A DNA stretch of 64,000 bases from the NCBI RefSeq assembly GCF_018139145.2, contig NC_059482.1, positions 4,600,294 to 4,664,293 of the forward strand, in the 5' to 3' direction. The DNA is from Gymnogyps californianus (taxonomy: Eukaryota > Chordata > Aves > Accipitriformes > Cathartidae). The notes under the pieces were generated by a model, which saw only the letters and a program-made list of their open reading frames with translations, was not told the DNA's origin and did no database searches. This document shows, in pieces, positions 1-13,790 of the stretch. The number at the start of each line of letters is the position of its first letter. The stretch's first letter is position 1. The position numbers and the translations under genes are program-made.

Positions 1-3000
1 TGGCTAAGGCTGGTGGAAGTGTAACAATTTCCCACTTTTTGCTACTGGTTTACCACAGTAGCAAGTTGTGCCAAGTTCTGCACTCTGACTGTCAACCAAT
101 GATAAGCTGCTAAGCAAGGCAGTCACCTCTCTGCCACGTACATCTGCCCCAACAAGGGGATAAAATGTTATGTTGTGTGCGTTAGATGTGTGGACTAAGA
201 TCCGGTGAAAAAAACCAAAACATAGGAGAATCCTTACTGCTATGCTCACATTTGCAACTCCAAGTCAAAAACAGCCCAGTGGGTACCAACACCATTTTGC
301 AGTAAGTTTCTAAATGGTATCATTACAAAATCAGTGCAAAAGGCTTCTTTATCTCTACATACATTCTTCAGTTCAATACAGTCACGTATTTGAAATGAGG
401 TAATTTCATTAACCAGTTAGAGCCATCTTATAGGCTTGATGAGTTTTGCTTTCTTAAAAACACAGGCAAAAGCCAGGACAGTGCTGGTTTTGTCTTATCC
501 CCTGAGATCAATAAAATTGAGGCTTTAATCCTTCGAAATAGGAGGCAAATTTTAAAGACAAAAGTATGGTATACTTCACTCGGGAAACTTGTCACCTGCA
601 CTGTTATGTTACCAAAACGCTTCTACCACCTACTCAGGCCTCAAAGTGATACACACAATAATTTTTACTCATATCTGCAATTTGTCTAGGCACTACCTTT
701 GTCTTGTTCCAATAAAAATCAGTGTAAAGCTGCATCTCATCCACCTATAAAAGGATTACAAACAGTCACAGTCTTAGATACTATGGCTTCCCGTTCAAAA
801 TGAAGAAGGTGAAAGAATAAACTCCCCTACAAGTCAAAAAGAAGTGTGTTAAACAAAGTCAGCAGTGTTTGAAGCTCTCAAAAAGGGAAAAGAAGGATCT
901 CTCAAGAGCAACGCACATGCCTTTCTCATGGCCTGCAAGACCTTTATTCAGAACTAATCAGCCACTTGTAGACTTGAAAATGAGGCAGGCTTTCATACAG
1001 AAAGAATCAACCAACTGCCACTAAGCAAAATGAAACTAGAGCAGATTCTGGGCAGTAATTAGCCCTGATCCCGGACTGACAATGAGAAAAACCATGTGAG
1101 AAGTCCATATCCTGAAATAGTTGGCTCATTACTGCTTTTTGAACATCCTTGCTCTGCAAGGACAGATTATGCAACAGGCATTAACCAGCAAGAATTTAGT
1201 TTCAGAATCTTAGCTGGTACAATCTTGCACAGCCTAATGGGAAGCAATGAAATTGCACTACACCTGGGGAGGATCCAGCCCTCTTGTCCCCATCTTCAGG
1301 AGCTGCTGTTCGTTCCTTCAGGAAGCAGGAACAGCAGCTCTGATAACACCAACAGATCCAATAATCAGACTACTCTCTGTGAGGACAAGAGCAGGCACTT
1401 GGCAGCGATTTGTTTATAACCATTTCAAGCACTGGGGTTTATTTATGACAACTGTGGTAAATGAACTCTTTAAAAACTAGTCCACTGTAGCAGCAAACTT
1501 GCACATCTGTTTTATTACCTCTTTCAGTCTTTCTATGTTAGTGCAGGTTTTCTTTTTTCTCTTGTACTATGTAGATTAGGTAATAAAGCCAAACCTAAAC
1601 CCCAAACATAGGAAATTAAGATACATAATTTTTGAGAAACATCTGCAATATATTTTGACAAAAACAATATCAAGATATCATTTAAAACAGTACAGACAGG
1701 TATTATTTTATTGTGAATAAAGATCGTAGATTTATCGGTTGATTATAGTTTGCTATAATTTGCAATCAATAGTCTCAAACAGGCAGAATGATCCCTAAAA
1801 ATCTTAAATTATGCTTAACTAAATAGTTAAATATAGGCTTTTAATGAATGCATGTGAAAACTGTACATTAGATGTAGCTAGATATTGACAGTTTATTAGT
1901 TGAATATTCATCAATTACTTTTCTTACATCCTAATGGTTAATGCTTTCTCCTGTCAGTAAGACATGGCTGTAATTCGGAAATACTGCCGTAGGTCAACAC
2001 TGAACTGAATCCGCATCACTCAGTAAAACTGATAAATAAGTCCATTGAAAATACAATACCTCAAGCCCTGGTTAGTACATTTGATGACTGCCTCATTAAT
2101 AATACAGCAAAAATGCTTCAGGGATTTATGGTGGCAAGAACTGATGATTACATCCTTTTTTAGATTTAAGGGTGGCAAGAAAGTGCCATCAGAGATCTAG
2201 GAAGAGCGATAGGGATTTAGTCTTGCTTGCTTCTTCCTGAAGATAAAGTTACTTCTTTCCCAGCACTTTTACATTTCATCTTTAAAATAAATTAATATTT
2301 TTAAAGGCCAAACTTGTGGTTTCATTTCTCACTTTGACAGCTCCTGAAATGCAGATAGATTTTGTATCATATAGAATATTTCCCCTGTTTTAGTTTAGTC
2401 TTCTTTTGTTCTAGTGCCATACAACAAACCACTGACTTTTCAAATGACCCTGTAAAAACACAAGATCAGAAAACAAAGCTATCCCAGCTGGACAGGAACA
2501 TCGCCTTCTCATCTTAAGGAAGCTGCTATTTGTTCTTACTTTCTTCCTTTCCAGCAGTTCCTTTTTAATCTATTCTAGCAAGAGGTTTAACAATTCAGGA
2601 TCCTTTTGCAAAATCCTGGTGAAATTTATAATAGTGAAAATTCTTAGCACTTAAAGTTCAAAGGTGATGTATGAAAACAAGCTGCTTGTTTCACTGAAGT
2701 CCTTTCACTTTTTCCTATTTGGTAGTTGTTTCTGAAGGTTTTGCTATGCCAAAAGGAAACACCAAACACTGAGATTTAAGTAAAAATAAAATCAGCTGAA
2801 TCTGGCACAATCTGTAAATACAGATTCCAGTAGATGAACCTATCATATAATTCAAGACAGGGTATCCATGAGTTGTAGGTGCATATCACCTCAAAGATAA
2901 CAAGTGTTCTTATGTGCATCAGCCCAGAGAAGCTTGAACATACTGCCTAGATAATAGCTTTGATATTTTGAAGAGAATATTATTTTATTTGCCACTGAAA

Positions 3001-3410
3001 AGGATCTGTTGTTTTCATTTTGTGAAAGAGCATGCAGTTTTAAAAGCACTTTTGCCTTCCAACTGTCTGGATAACCCTTGTGTGCCCAGGGGAAGCTTTA
3101 AGAATTGATGAAAGATAACACAACCCTGTTGAGGTATTTAACTTCCACTTGTTTTTCCAGAGCTGTAGGTAAGGATTCCGCTTCCCAAAAGACGAAAAAT
3201 TTGTTTATAAGAAATTTGTCTATATAGTGCATACAAAAGTGCAATAGAGGTGACGGTCAGGTTTCTCTAATACATAGATTAAAGCATTAGCACGAATGTG
3301 CTGACTATGCAGAACATACAATTTCTTGGTCTAGAAACTTGCTCTAAGTACTGTAATTTTGATTTTAAATTAGCTATTAAATTATAATATGTGGTTTACT
3401 AAACAGTAAT
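1..3410. other. Unique AT-rich intron, nothing recognised
   Basis: No exon, RNA gene or repeat family was recognised here. The ORFs at 4-249 (minus) and 1096-1419 (plus) are under 110 codons, lack homology I can see, and show no splice or promoter context. Confidence 0.6.
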
Positions 3411-3426
3411 TAAAAATTAATTTTTA
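3411..3426. repeat. 16-bp perfect AT palindrome
   Basis: TAAAAATTAATTTTTA is its own reverse complement. It sits in a strongly AT-rich patch (about 3359-3450) with several TAAT/ATTA cores of the kind homeodomain proteins bind. In AT-rich DNA such a palindrome can arise by chance. Confidence 0.7.
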
Positions 3427-4276
3427 TTAATGCTGTGAATATTAATCCATCCCAGGTTCATTTGTTTTATATAATTCTTATAAAGCATGCAGTCGTGCTC
3501 TTCTAAAATATTTTTGTGCAACATTTCCTCCAAGAGGGACTGGAAAAGGCCCCTGTATGTATCCAGCAGTTCTCAGTGTGATTTATTTTTGAGAAACTAA
3601 CACCATATGGGCTCTAACAGCATACGCTATAATGGTATTGGGCACCGGCTTATTTTTCTGTGCTGTTTTGTAGACACCGAGGACATGAGGTGAATGTAAA
3701 ACCTGACTGTAAGGTATCAAAGTGATGGAGTATTAGTCAGTAAAAGAGAAAACTTTTCAAACTGATGATTGACTAGGGATGTGTTTTCCTACAGACATTT
3801 TACATTGTATAATGAAACCATAATATAAGCATACATTATTCTGTGTCTTCATTAGAAATTTAAACAAGCTGTAACAACACAAAGTATAGGCCACAACGTG
3901 CACAGCAGAGCTCAGTGGGTGATTTATTATCATCTTAAATAGAAGTAGAATTGGACTTGACACTGCAAACTTTGATTCACCTGCATCAAGACAACTGTAT
4001 GCCACTAATTCCGACATTAAGTAACACTCGGAATATAAATTAGTAGTGGAACAATATTTTCCAACTGTTTCAATTTATTCTAAAGCAACAGGCATGTCAT
4101 GACAAGATAGAAATTAATTAAAAAATTCCAAAAATATCAGGCCAGTATCTGATGTATCAATTGCAAAGTCATTCAGTCACATTATGTAGCTAAAAGGCTA
4201 GAATTCTATGTTGCCAGATTAAATAGAAAACACAAATCAATTGGTGTAAGATGCAACACTGAAAAATTTATGTAGC

Positions 4277-4380
4277 AGCAGGAGAAAAATGAAGCACGAA
4301 GAATTTAAATGTTTCCCCAGGTCACAGAGCAAATTTGTGTCAGCAGATGATTCTAGTATCCTCACTCCCAGGACAAAGCT
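4277..4380 (-). mobile_element. MIR-type SINE, degraded, reverse orientation
   Basis: The plus strand reads in order through blocks resembling the reverse complement of the MIR SINE as I remember it: a GAGAAAAATGAAGCACGAAG block (MIR: gaggaaactgaggcacagag), then a ttaagtgacttgccc-like block, then CCCAGGTCACAGAGC (MIR: cccaaggtcacacagc), then a GTCAGCAGATGATTCTAG block (MIR: ggcagagccaggattcgaa) and finally CTCACTCCCAGGACAAAGCT. The preserved order of several blocks over about 100 bases is stronger evidence than any single match. MIR elements are tRNA-derived, mobilised by L2, long inactive, and present at low copy in birds. Boundaries are approximate. Confidence 0.72.
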
Positions 4381-7193
4381 ATAATTGCAAATCTATGCAT
4401 CTTGGAATAGCTTCTGATTCCTAATACAAAACAGCTTGTTATTTAGCAAAGACATTCAGTCCTTTACCCTACCCTATACAGAGATTAAAATGAGGCATGG
4501 ATATCAGCAGCCTAGGTTTATAGTTGGGAATAGGAGGATGAGGAGGAAAAGAGGTTTTTAAGGTATTGTCATATATTTACTCTAGCGAACACAGCTCAGA
4601 TACTAACTTGAAACCACAAACAAAAAGAAGAAGGAAATTTCTCTTTCAGCAATGGGCACCTTTTCAACGGGAAACGCAGAATTACAATATAGGTAACACA
4701 GGTAGGATTCAGCAGGGAAGACTGGCATGATACACAGATGTCAAGGTTGAAAATCTCTTGATACACGTCTGTAACTTCACAAATTTAACACAGGAAAGTA
4801 AACAAATCAAACAGGATTGCCCCTCTCATGGAATGCTCATGCAGCTAACCTGCACATATCTTGGCAGACCTGTCCATTGCCATCGAAGTATAGTAGACAC
4901 TTTTTTTTTAAATTTCCTTTTTATTTCTCCTTCAGGAACACTTGTGTAATGAGGGGCTATTTGGCTTAGACTAATAACAGTCTTTTTGACAAGTGATCTC
5001 ATACTTTGGCACTGGCAATAAGTGAACGGGCAGTTCCAGATATATTAGCAATTCTTGAGACTGGAACTGACTGAAAAGTCTGTCTACCCTGACTTCTATG
5101 ACAGGCCAGATGATGTTCCCCAGTTTATGCAAAGCTGAGTGCTTTGGATTGTATTTGGTTTTAAAGTTCTTAGACTTTGATTCTGTCAACCATCATCACA
5201 TAATGAGTAACAGGCACTTTGTTTTCTTCTTGGGAGGAAAAAAATCCCACATTTGTATAAAAGTCAAGCATTAAGAATTAGAGATTCACAAAATAGACTG
5301 AACTGTAACTGCAAATATCAAACTTAAGTCCCTTATGCTTTAAAAATAGTATTCTCTTTCATATTTGTGCATCTGAATTTCAAAACACTGCCACCTCATT
5401 CCATCAATCTCCTTCCCCTATTTTCTCGCCTTCTACCTGAACTCAATAATATCTGTCACTGTCTCCTCTGATAACAAATTCCTCTGATTTACTTTCTCTT
5501 CATTTATTCACTTTTAAAAAGGACACAATAAACAATAATGGCCATCTAAAGACCAAAACCGAGGATAATGAAAATTCAGACACCAGCAGCACAAACTGCA
5601 GTCTGTCACTGACCTAATGATGAAAGACTGTTTGAATATGATAAACCTCTTGTTAGGAGTTGAAGTTAAAATTAAATAAATATAAAGCCTGCCTCATTTA
5701 GGTCATTTGGTCTATCATTTAGTTTAAGTTATATGAGAAATAAATTAAACATTTCATGATCTATGCTGTCAGGAATTCCTTAATGTTATACATAACCATG
5801 CACTCCTCACTCTGCAAACACAAGTCTTAAGCCTGCACTCATCAGATTAGTCCATATTTATCATTAACTAAGGGGAAGAGGGACAGGTTCCGTTTCAGTA
5901 ATGTCCGCATACAGGCAAAACATCTTGGTCGACAGTACACCACAGCCAATGGCTTCCACAGCAGCACCTTTTGCACCACTACAAAATGATGATTTTTTTT
6001 TTTATATATCACCTCAGTTATAAACACTTTGCAGAAGAACTGAACATCAAACTACCACTAAACTGCATAGGCTCACCCAGCCTTCAAGGCAGAACCTGAC
6101 ACTGATTATTGATCCTGGCCTGAACATTGTTCCTGTCTCTGCTGGCACTGTTGCTATTTTTGGAAAGAACTGCTTTTCTGCTCTAAGACCTACCAATGAG
6201 TTTGATTCACCAAAACACTGTGAGGCACATCTAACAACAACGGAGCCCAGCACAAAAAGTGATCCCAGAGTGTGCTATTTCGTGGTAAACGGCAGCAGAG
6301 GAAGGGATGCTGGTTGGTGTCCTATAAGGATTAGGGCTGTTAATATAGCCCTCCATTGGACCTAATCAGCCCTGCCTGGCAGCAGAGCTCATTAGTGGTG
6401 GTTCACCAATGTGTTGATGTAGCTACGCTGTTTTCACTCCACTAACTTGCTCGTTGCTAGCTCAAAGCTGCATGATGCTTCAGCTGAATCTCCACTACTC
6501 TGCGTTCCTCCTAAGTTGGCTATTCAACTAGAATGTAATTGTCAACTCACGGAAATGAAACTCTTTTTTTTCTTTTCTCTCTCTTGCCCTTCTAAATATT
6601 TTGGCCTAGCGAGGCTTTACAAAAGGTGACTGAAGATGTTGATTTTAAGTGGACAAAAATGTACTCAAGAAAAATAACCACTAACAGCTTCTCAAAACCC
6701 ACATACAACCACAGGCTACGAGTCCTGAGGCTACTGTATAATGCAATCTTATCTCAGGCTGTCCTGGCTTACTAAACTTCCCAGAAGAAGGCAACTTCAG
6801 GTTACTACTTTAGATCATTTATCCAACACAATTCCCACTCTGCCACTGCTGCTGCTGTATATCTGTGACTCAATTAGGAAGTGCAACTTACCGTTACTGG
6901 TGTTTTAGTGGCGCTTCAAATTAGCTGCAGCTACACTGGGCAGTATCTAATACCAGGGACTGTCAGTCACTACCTTATTGCTTCATGGATTCAGAATTTC
7001 TTGTTGATAAAAGTCATCTGCTGCAATATACTTCAAACAAATGAAAATATGCTTGAACTAAGAAACAGGAAAAAGAGGTGGAAAAACAGGGAGTAAGTTG
7101 ATATTTTTCCACCCTACCAGCAGATACAATCTACTATGGTCAGATTAGCTTCCGTTCTTGACTGCTATTTATTATCACTTTGCTACTTAAAAA
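4381..7193. other. Unique intron, nothing recognised
   Basis: No coding exon or named repeat family was recognised. ORFs here, such as 4971-5189 and 6047-6253 on the minus strand, are short and without recognisable domains. Short T tracts occur near 5994 and 6566. Confidence 0.6.
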
Positions 7194-7211
7194 GGGGGGT
7201 GGGTGGGTGGG
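7194..7211 (+). repeat. GGGT microsatellite with G-quadruplex motif
   Basis: Six Gs are followed by three further GGG runs, each separated by a single T. Four G-tracts with one-base loops is the arrangement known to favour very stable parallel G-quadruplexes. It lies on the strand opposite to CDH13, so the CDH13 pre-mRNA would carry the C-rich complement. Confidence 0.9.
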
Positions 7212-10200
7212 TGCGGAAATCCCTTTAATATAAAGTATGGATGGAAAAACTGGCTGCTACAAGAAGACGACGACTGACTGATGTGAATGCCCATATATAC
7301 ACAGGGCATCCAGAACTTGTGAGAAATTATAACACCTCCAGGAAGAGAAGAGTGGTCAAAGCAACAAGTACCTTTTCTTCCTTTCTGGTTTCTCCTCCTA
7401 TTAGTTGGAAGATGTTGGTAAGAAAAAAGCTAGTCCTTTGTTTTCTAAGAGTTTTCTTTTAAGAACAAGACTTAAGACTAAGTGCAAAGAGCCACAGGAC
7501 ACTCTTAAAACTGGGTAATAAAGAAAAAAAAATATCATAAAGCAGACATTACAGAGGGGTTCGAGCACTTGTGCAAATATACAAAAGAGTTCTCACTATT
7601 ACCAAAAGCACAAGACAAACACTGTGCAATCTTCCATGCAGTTTAGCTGCTATAATTCTGTGCTTACAAGCAGCCATTCTGCACATCATCGCTAACATCT
7701 CTCTAAAGACAAACTATAAGCTTTCCCTTGGTGCTACAAGGTACTGGCTTCCTAACAGAAAACTCTGTAAGACTGGAAGGCAATTACACATAAATTATTT
7801 TAGTGGAACACAAGCCAAATCTGAAGCTTGACATGCAGAAAGAGTGTGTGTGGGAGACCACAGGGGGGACAGAGACTTAAAACTAGTGCATTAACTTACT
7901 GAACTTTCTATCACTTACTCTTATGTCCCTCTCTATTTAAATGATTTTCTATTGAATTGCTCAGCAGTGCCTCCCCATTATGGTCTGAATATGTATAGAC
8001 ACAGCAGGTGGTTTAAAAATAGCTGCAAGTGTCTCCGAAAAAAAATACGTGGAATGTATTAGGTTGTTTAGGGAGAATTTTAATGACACCTACAGCAATT
8101 TACAGTTGACAAATTTTTATGTTTCTGTGGTGCAGAAATACCCAAAATGAATTATCTTGTTTATCACTGGGAAAAGGACAGTAATGAAACATGCTAATTT
8201 AGGAAAGTAAAATTAAATTTCAGTCAAGGCAGTATTCAAACAGGTGCCATCCGAATTACATTTATTACACCTTGGAATAACATTCTCCGATATTAAAGGC
8301 AGAAAGGTATCACAGGTTCGTCCAAATAGATTTAAGCAAGCTCTGCACAAGTCTACTGCTGCAAAAGCCTGGATGCATGCTTTAGACTGCCTGCGTTACA
8401 TCTCAGTAGGCTTTGCCCATTACACGGTAAAAGGAGTTTTCTCCATGGGATATCAAGGAATAGCTGTGTCACCAAATAAAAAGCCACACATTCCCAAAAC
8501 TAGATCCTCTACTTAAATTGGATCCCTACAAATATATATCACAATAATAATGACCTCTTCCTAAAATACATTTTATGGCATAAACTAAAAAAAAAAGCGT
8601 CCTCTAAAAATAATTGATATTCCTACAGTAGTATTAATGCTGTTTTGGAATGTTTCTGTGTGGACTTATAATGCTACCATTTCCTAGCAGTAAATTATAA
8701 ATACTCTACTATTTTACTTCTAAGCTCTTTGATTAGGAACTCACAGATTTAATTCCAAAGAATTGTAGTATTAAACCGTCTTATGAGAAGAGGATGTGTC
8801 ACTCTGTTGAGACACATTTATTGCTTTGGATCTGCAGTCCCTCCTGTGGCCACCAATCATCATTTCTAATTATCACTTCAAAATTATACAAAGTATATGC
8901 CCTGCTATGCACAGAAGGCAGGTGGGTGAGTGGAAATCTATTATAAAAACAGGCCTCCAGGGAGTGCAAATTATACTATGCTATTTTTCTTGGTTTTCAA
9001 AAAGTAGTGCTGTTCGTTACAGCCCCTCTTCTAGAATAACGTAAAAGCTTTAGGGGCATCCCTATGACATGACTAACCACCTACCAGCAAGAGGTGGTTG
9101 TTATACCACAGAAAGAAGAAAGTATGTGTTTCAAAGTAGCAAAAAAGTGGAAGAGCACCAATTACTACAGGGTGACATACATGACAAAATGCCTCCAGGA
9201 CAACACAGTTGTATATCTATAAAGTAATCCTGAAAAAATGTTGAGAGTACAACAGCTCACATAGCACCTTCTGAGTCTGAAATGAGGATCTCAGTATCTA
9301 ATGGACAGACCAAAATTCACTGTTTGGCACAAGACTGAACATATTTGATAAAGTTAAGCTAGGAAATTAGGAAATACAAGATAACTCTAGTTAAGAAACA
9401 AGCAGAAGCTTCTTCTGTATCAGGGCCTACCACTGTCTATTATAATCCAACTTATTAACTCCCATTCAGTATCGAGAGCAGGCTCTTATGCTTTCTCCTG
9501 TGCTGCCCCTGGCCACATGAGGCAATACTCAGTGTATCTGGGAAGGTGTTTCAGTATCCTCTTTCAACACCCTCTTCAGCCTCCCCTAAAATCTGGTCTT
9601 CCAGGATGCTACAACTATTGTCCACCATGCTGAGAAAGTCCAGGGTTTCACCTGTATCTGTATTTCCCATTGGCTTTGCTTTTCCTATATGCTTATCATA
9701 ATTTCTTAAAGGAAGGGTTAAGGAGTTTTTATATTGTATTCATACAGTTATGTGATATGTTGGGGTCCTGGTCCAAGACCGAGATTCCTATACCCTAGTA
9801 GTAACAACAACAAAACAGTCCCAAACGTGGAAGAATGACCCATGACAAGGTCCAGGTAAGACATGGCAACAAGAACTGCAATAAAAGCACCATTTAGATA
9901 TGCCTCTCAGCCATGATGGAGATTTAGACTGGACAACATGATTTGCCTTTGCTAGTCACCAGTTAAAAGAGAGTGCCTTCTGAAGGTGTCTGCTATTGCT
10001 CAGCTGGATATATTAGCTTGACTAATGAAGCTCTGCTGCTGTTTTTGAGCCCTTTAGGAACACGCATTTGAATACAGCACAGCTGGCTAGGATGGAGCCA
10101 CTAAGCTCCCTGCAGTAGTATGTCTGGAAAGGTTTCTTAGTTTAATAATGGTGAATAGTGCACAGAACTGAGATGAATTAAATCTTACGTTGCTCTCATT

Positions 10201-13200
10201 TAATTTATTAATTTTTATATAAAGCCTCGTCACAAAAGTGCTAGAATGTTTTTTTGCCTGAAATGCTATAATAATGCAATACAAGAAAAGCTGCATGGAT
10301 CTTTTATGTAATCAAAGCTATTCCCCCACATACACCAAACAGGGCAAGTAACCCATTTCTCAGTAAAGACACAGGGGGACATATAAAGAACTGTCTCAGC
10401 TGTAGACATGATAACAGCAATATTACAGGTCAATAGTATCCTATATCTTCAACAGACAGCTACAAAACCAGTCTTTTAATCTACAAGTTTTATACTAAAG
10501 AGAAAAGGGAGGCAGATGGCGAGCAGCAAAAAATTAACAAATATGGCATTCTACTTTTTATAGGTCAGGGATGGAGACAGGATAAGAAAATAAGGTTATT
10601 TCAATATTTCTTCGAAAATCCTAGTCCCAGTTCCTCCACCCTCTTTTAAGGATAGAATTAAAATACCAAGACCTTCTGGGTGGGAAGCAGAAAAAAAGGC
10701 AAAAGAGGTAAAGTATGCCATTTCAGAGAGAGTTGCTACTGGACCCTAAAGTGGAAAATCACCAAACAAAATCCAGGAATCTAATCTGGAAAGCAAATCC
10801 ATCAAAATTAATTTGGATAGGGGATGGACATGGTTCAGAAAAGCAGATGCTCTTTGCACAGCCTTTACCCAAGGATGTGACAGGCTCCCAAGTCAGCCAG
10901 GTATCGAGGTAGAGACAAAATCATCAATCTCTGAACTGTATCATATTAGAATACTAACTGTAGTAGCTAGAGTAAGGTTTGGGATGTGTGGTGGGTGGGT
11001 AGTTAGAGGCTTTTCGTTTTTAAAAGAGAAAATTCAGCTTTGGTGGGTGAAACAGATTTAAAAAAAAAAGCTTGAAAAAAGAAAAAGTTCTCCCCCTGAG
11101 CACTGTGCACTCTTGGTGGGGATCAATTTTGCTCTCCCTCCAGCAACTTTCATTGCCTTCTCAGTCTGTAACAAACTCACACAGACCTCCTAGGAATTCT
11201 CTTTTTCTCCATAATCACTGAGGCTTGGCTGGAGATCTGCTCCCTGCTCTTTTTGGGTGTCTCCTGTTGTTTCCTGCGTGAGAGGCTCTCAGCTTGTCGT
11301 CTTCCTCTTATGCCTGCACTCCTGATACCTCTGTTCCCAAATGAACATACTCGGTTGCTCTCCCCAGAGAAAGAAAAAACCTCCTGTCACTGCTCTCCTC
11401 CCGCAGCCACATTTCTCCACCCCACATTCCCTGGATCACAATGTGCAGGAAACAAGACAAGGCAATCAGACAGCATCCCTTTCAGCTGCCAACCTACTGC
11501 ATCAACAAATCAGACTGTTGCCACCCAAGAATAAGCAAATACAGCAGAAATACCTCCTGTCCCAAGGAGTTACTATGAAGAACCTTAAGAATGCTGGAAC
11601 AAGGAACTAAGAACGAGAGAAAAGAGAAAAAAAGTCAGTGTTGAGGTGAAAAGCAATGTGTTAAAGCTGATCAGCCGTCGTGAAACCACCAGTGATATTT
11701 CTGAATTCTTTTCAAGTACAACTTAATGTGCTGATCATGTTTACTTTGAACACGTGATGGCAAGAAATAAGTATTCCATTCATTTCAAGAAACGTTTTTC
11801 CATTTTTACTGTAGGAAACTACCAGGACCTCCAACGTATAAGACACAATCCTTGTTCTCGTTATAACCTGTTTGTAGGTTTATTATTAAACAGACTTTTA
11901 ATTAGAAAAAACTGATCTTTCAAGACCATAATTTTTAATGGGAAAGCACCAGTTTCAATGAAATATGTATCAAGAAAAATACTCAACACCAATATGGTCT
12001 CATTAAAAACAGACTGAGGTACAAGTCCTTATATGGAAGGCAGAGAGGGCTTTCCAGGTGAATATTTTAACCGTGTCACTGTTGGCTTTCATTTTTTAAC
12101 AGTCTCTACTTCATCTTTATGCTGATTCAGATAATCATTGAAAACTAAACAGGATAGGAAAGGTGTGCTCTGTCCTAGTCTAATTAAACTTTTCTTAAAA
12201 TTTCTAATCTAAAATTTCTTCTTTTTTTCCTAATTAAACTTCTGTCTTTAAAGCTTCTAGTAAGGTTCAAAAGTTTAAAAGCTGTCATAGGAACCCCTGC
12301 ATTCTGATGAGGTTCTTTAAATCTCACACCCTGTAACACATAAGAGTCCAACATAAATCACACATTAAGTCACTATACTGCCAGATGGAACCCATTTGTA
12401 TAGTGCTTGGAAGACAAGGACCTTCATTTCATTTGAGCATTGCTTCTTATTAGTTACAGGTCATTCAGTCACAAGATGTTTCTAACACCTAACACAAACC
12501 AATTATGACAGCACATTCTGTGCAAGGATGAAAGTGTTACAGTCTCACTGAGTGGCAAGCATTGCTAAAGGGGCTCTGATTAATATGCAATTCAGCATGA
12601 TTTGATTTGTGCATAGTAGAGCAGCCCTTGTTTCAGCATGCTGGAAGTAGGATGCAGAATCTCCTGAGTAGTTCTTATTTTTGAAAGCGACAGAAGTGTG
12701 CAGCGCTCCTGAAAGGGAGAACACAGACGGACTCTATTCCGTTTGATGTGCTGTCTTATGTCTGTTTTTACTGCATTTAAAAATTCCATTTCATTATGTT
12801 CATAAAAGCTGAATCTATCACGCTGCTGAGTCTAACAGCTGTGTTGCATATAGATATAGATACCCACAGGCAAAACTCTTTTATGGGACATCTCATGGGA
12901 TCAGATAGAGAAGCTCCAAATGTTTCAACTAAGCAGTAGTTGGGATGACAAATAAATATTTGAGACATACAGACATGTACTCAGACTTTTCACTTTTGAT
13001 TTCTAAATAAAGTCTATAAAATATGTAGCTACGCCTAGAACCAAATGCCTCGTACCACACACACTGAAACTTATTACCTGCCTTTTACAGCAATACCATC
13101 ATCTGCTTAAGCAGACAACTTAATCTGTGTCTGTATCAGTGATACAGAAGACTAAGTTTAATATTTATTACCCCTCCTAACCCACATCTAAAGCAACCAC

Positions 13201-13714
13201 AACTGTTGATGCCTACTGCACTGGGAACTATTTGTGTAGGATTTCTAATCCAGCTAAAGCAGGAGCTATCTTATATCTCACAAAAAGCTTTCTCTTCTGA
13301 GTTTGCAAGACCAATTTTCTAGGTATGGAAACTCATTTTCAAAACAGTGGCCTAACTTGTGCAGGTGCAGTTTTTACTGTCAGACAGATGGAAAATATAC
13401 TCCGAAGCATTGAGCTCTTCACTGCAGTTGACTTATTGCACTGCCTAAGTACAATGCTGAACTGTAAAAGTATAAAATAATGCAAGAAGTCACTAATTTC
13501 TTTCCATATTAATCACAACATTAAACATCTGTAAGGCATTTAAAAAGAGAAAATGAACACTCACAGGGTCTGATTTAGAAAAATGTGTAAGTATAGTTAT
13601 GTTCAGCTTTACTTGTATATTTTTCTTTTATTTTAGTAGTGATTTAAGTAAATTTTATGAATTCAAATTTCCTACCTGATTTTGGCCTAGACGTTCAATA
13701 TTTCCATGCTTCAT
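7212..13714. other. Intron, nothing recognised; one GC-richer patch
   Basis: No exon or repeat family was recognised. About 11080-11560 is visibly more GC-rich and pyrimidine-rich on the plus strand than its surroundings and contains two overlapping ORFs (11253-11534 and 11341-11610), but neither has a domain or coding signature I can recognise. A locally repeated block (CTAATTAAACTT) occurs twice between 12179 and 12242. Confidence 0.55.
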
Positions 13715-13790
13715 CCTTCATCTTCCCCACCTATGAAACTGGTGTAATAATAATTACTTTTGCTCTCAGAGGCACTGAAAGGTATTCTCA
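13715..13790 (+). mobile_element. Possible MIR-like SINE fragment
   Basis: The run CTTCCCCACCTATGAAACTG followed by GTGTAATAATAATTACTTTT resembles the forward 3' half of MIR (tttcctcatctgtaaaatgg, then gataataatagtacct), and the following CAGAGGCACTGAAAGG could match its cataggGTTGTTGTGAGG block. The match is looser than at 4277-4380 and does not extend clearly upstream, so this is tentative. Confidence 0.33.
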
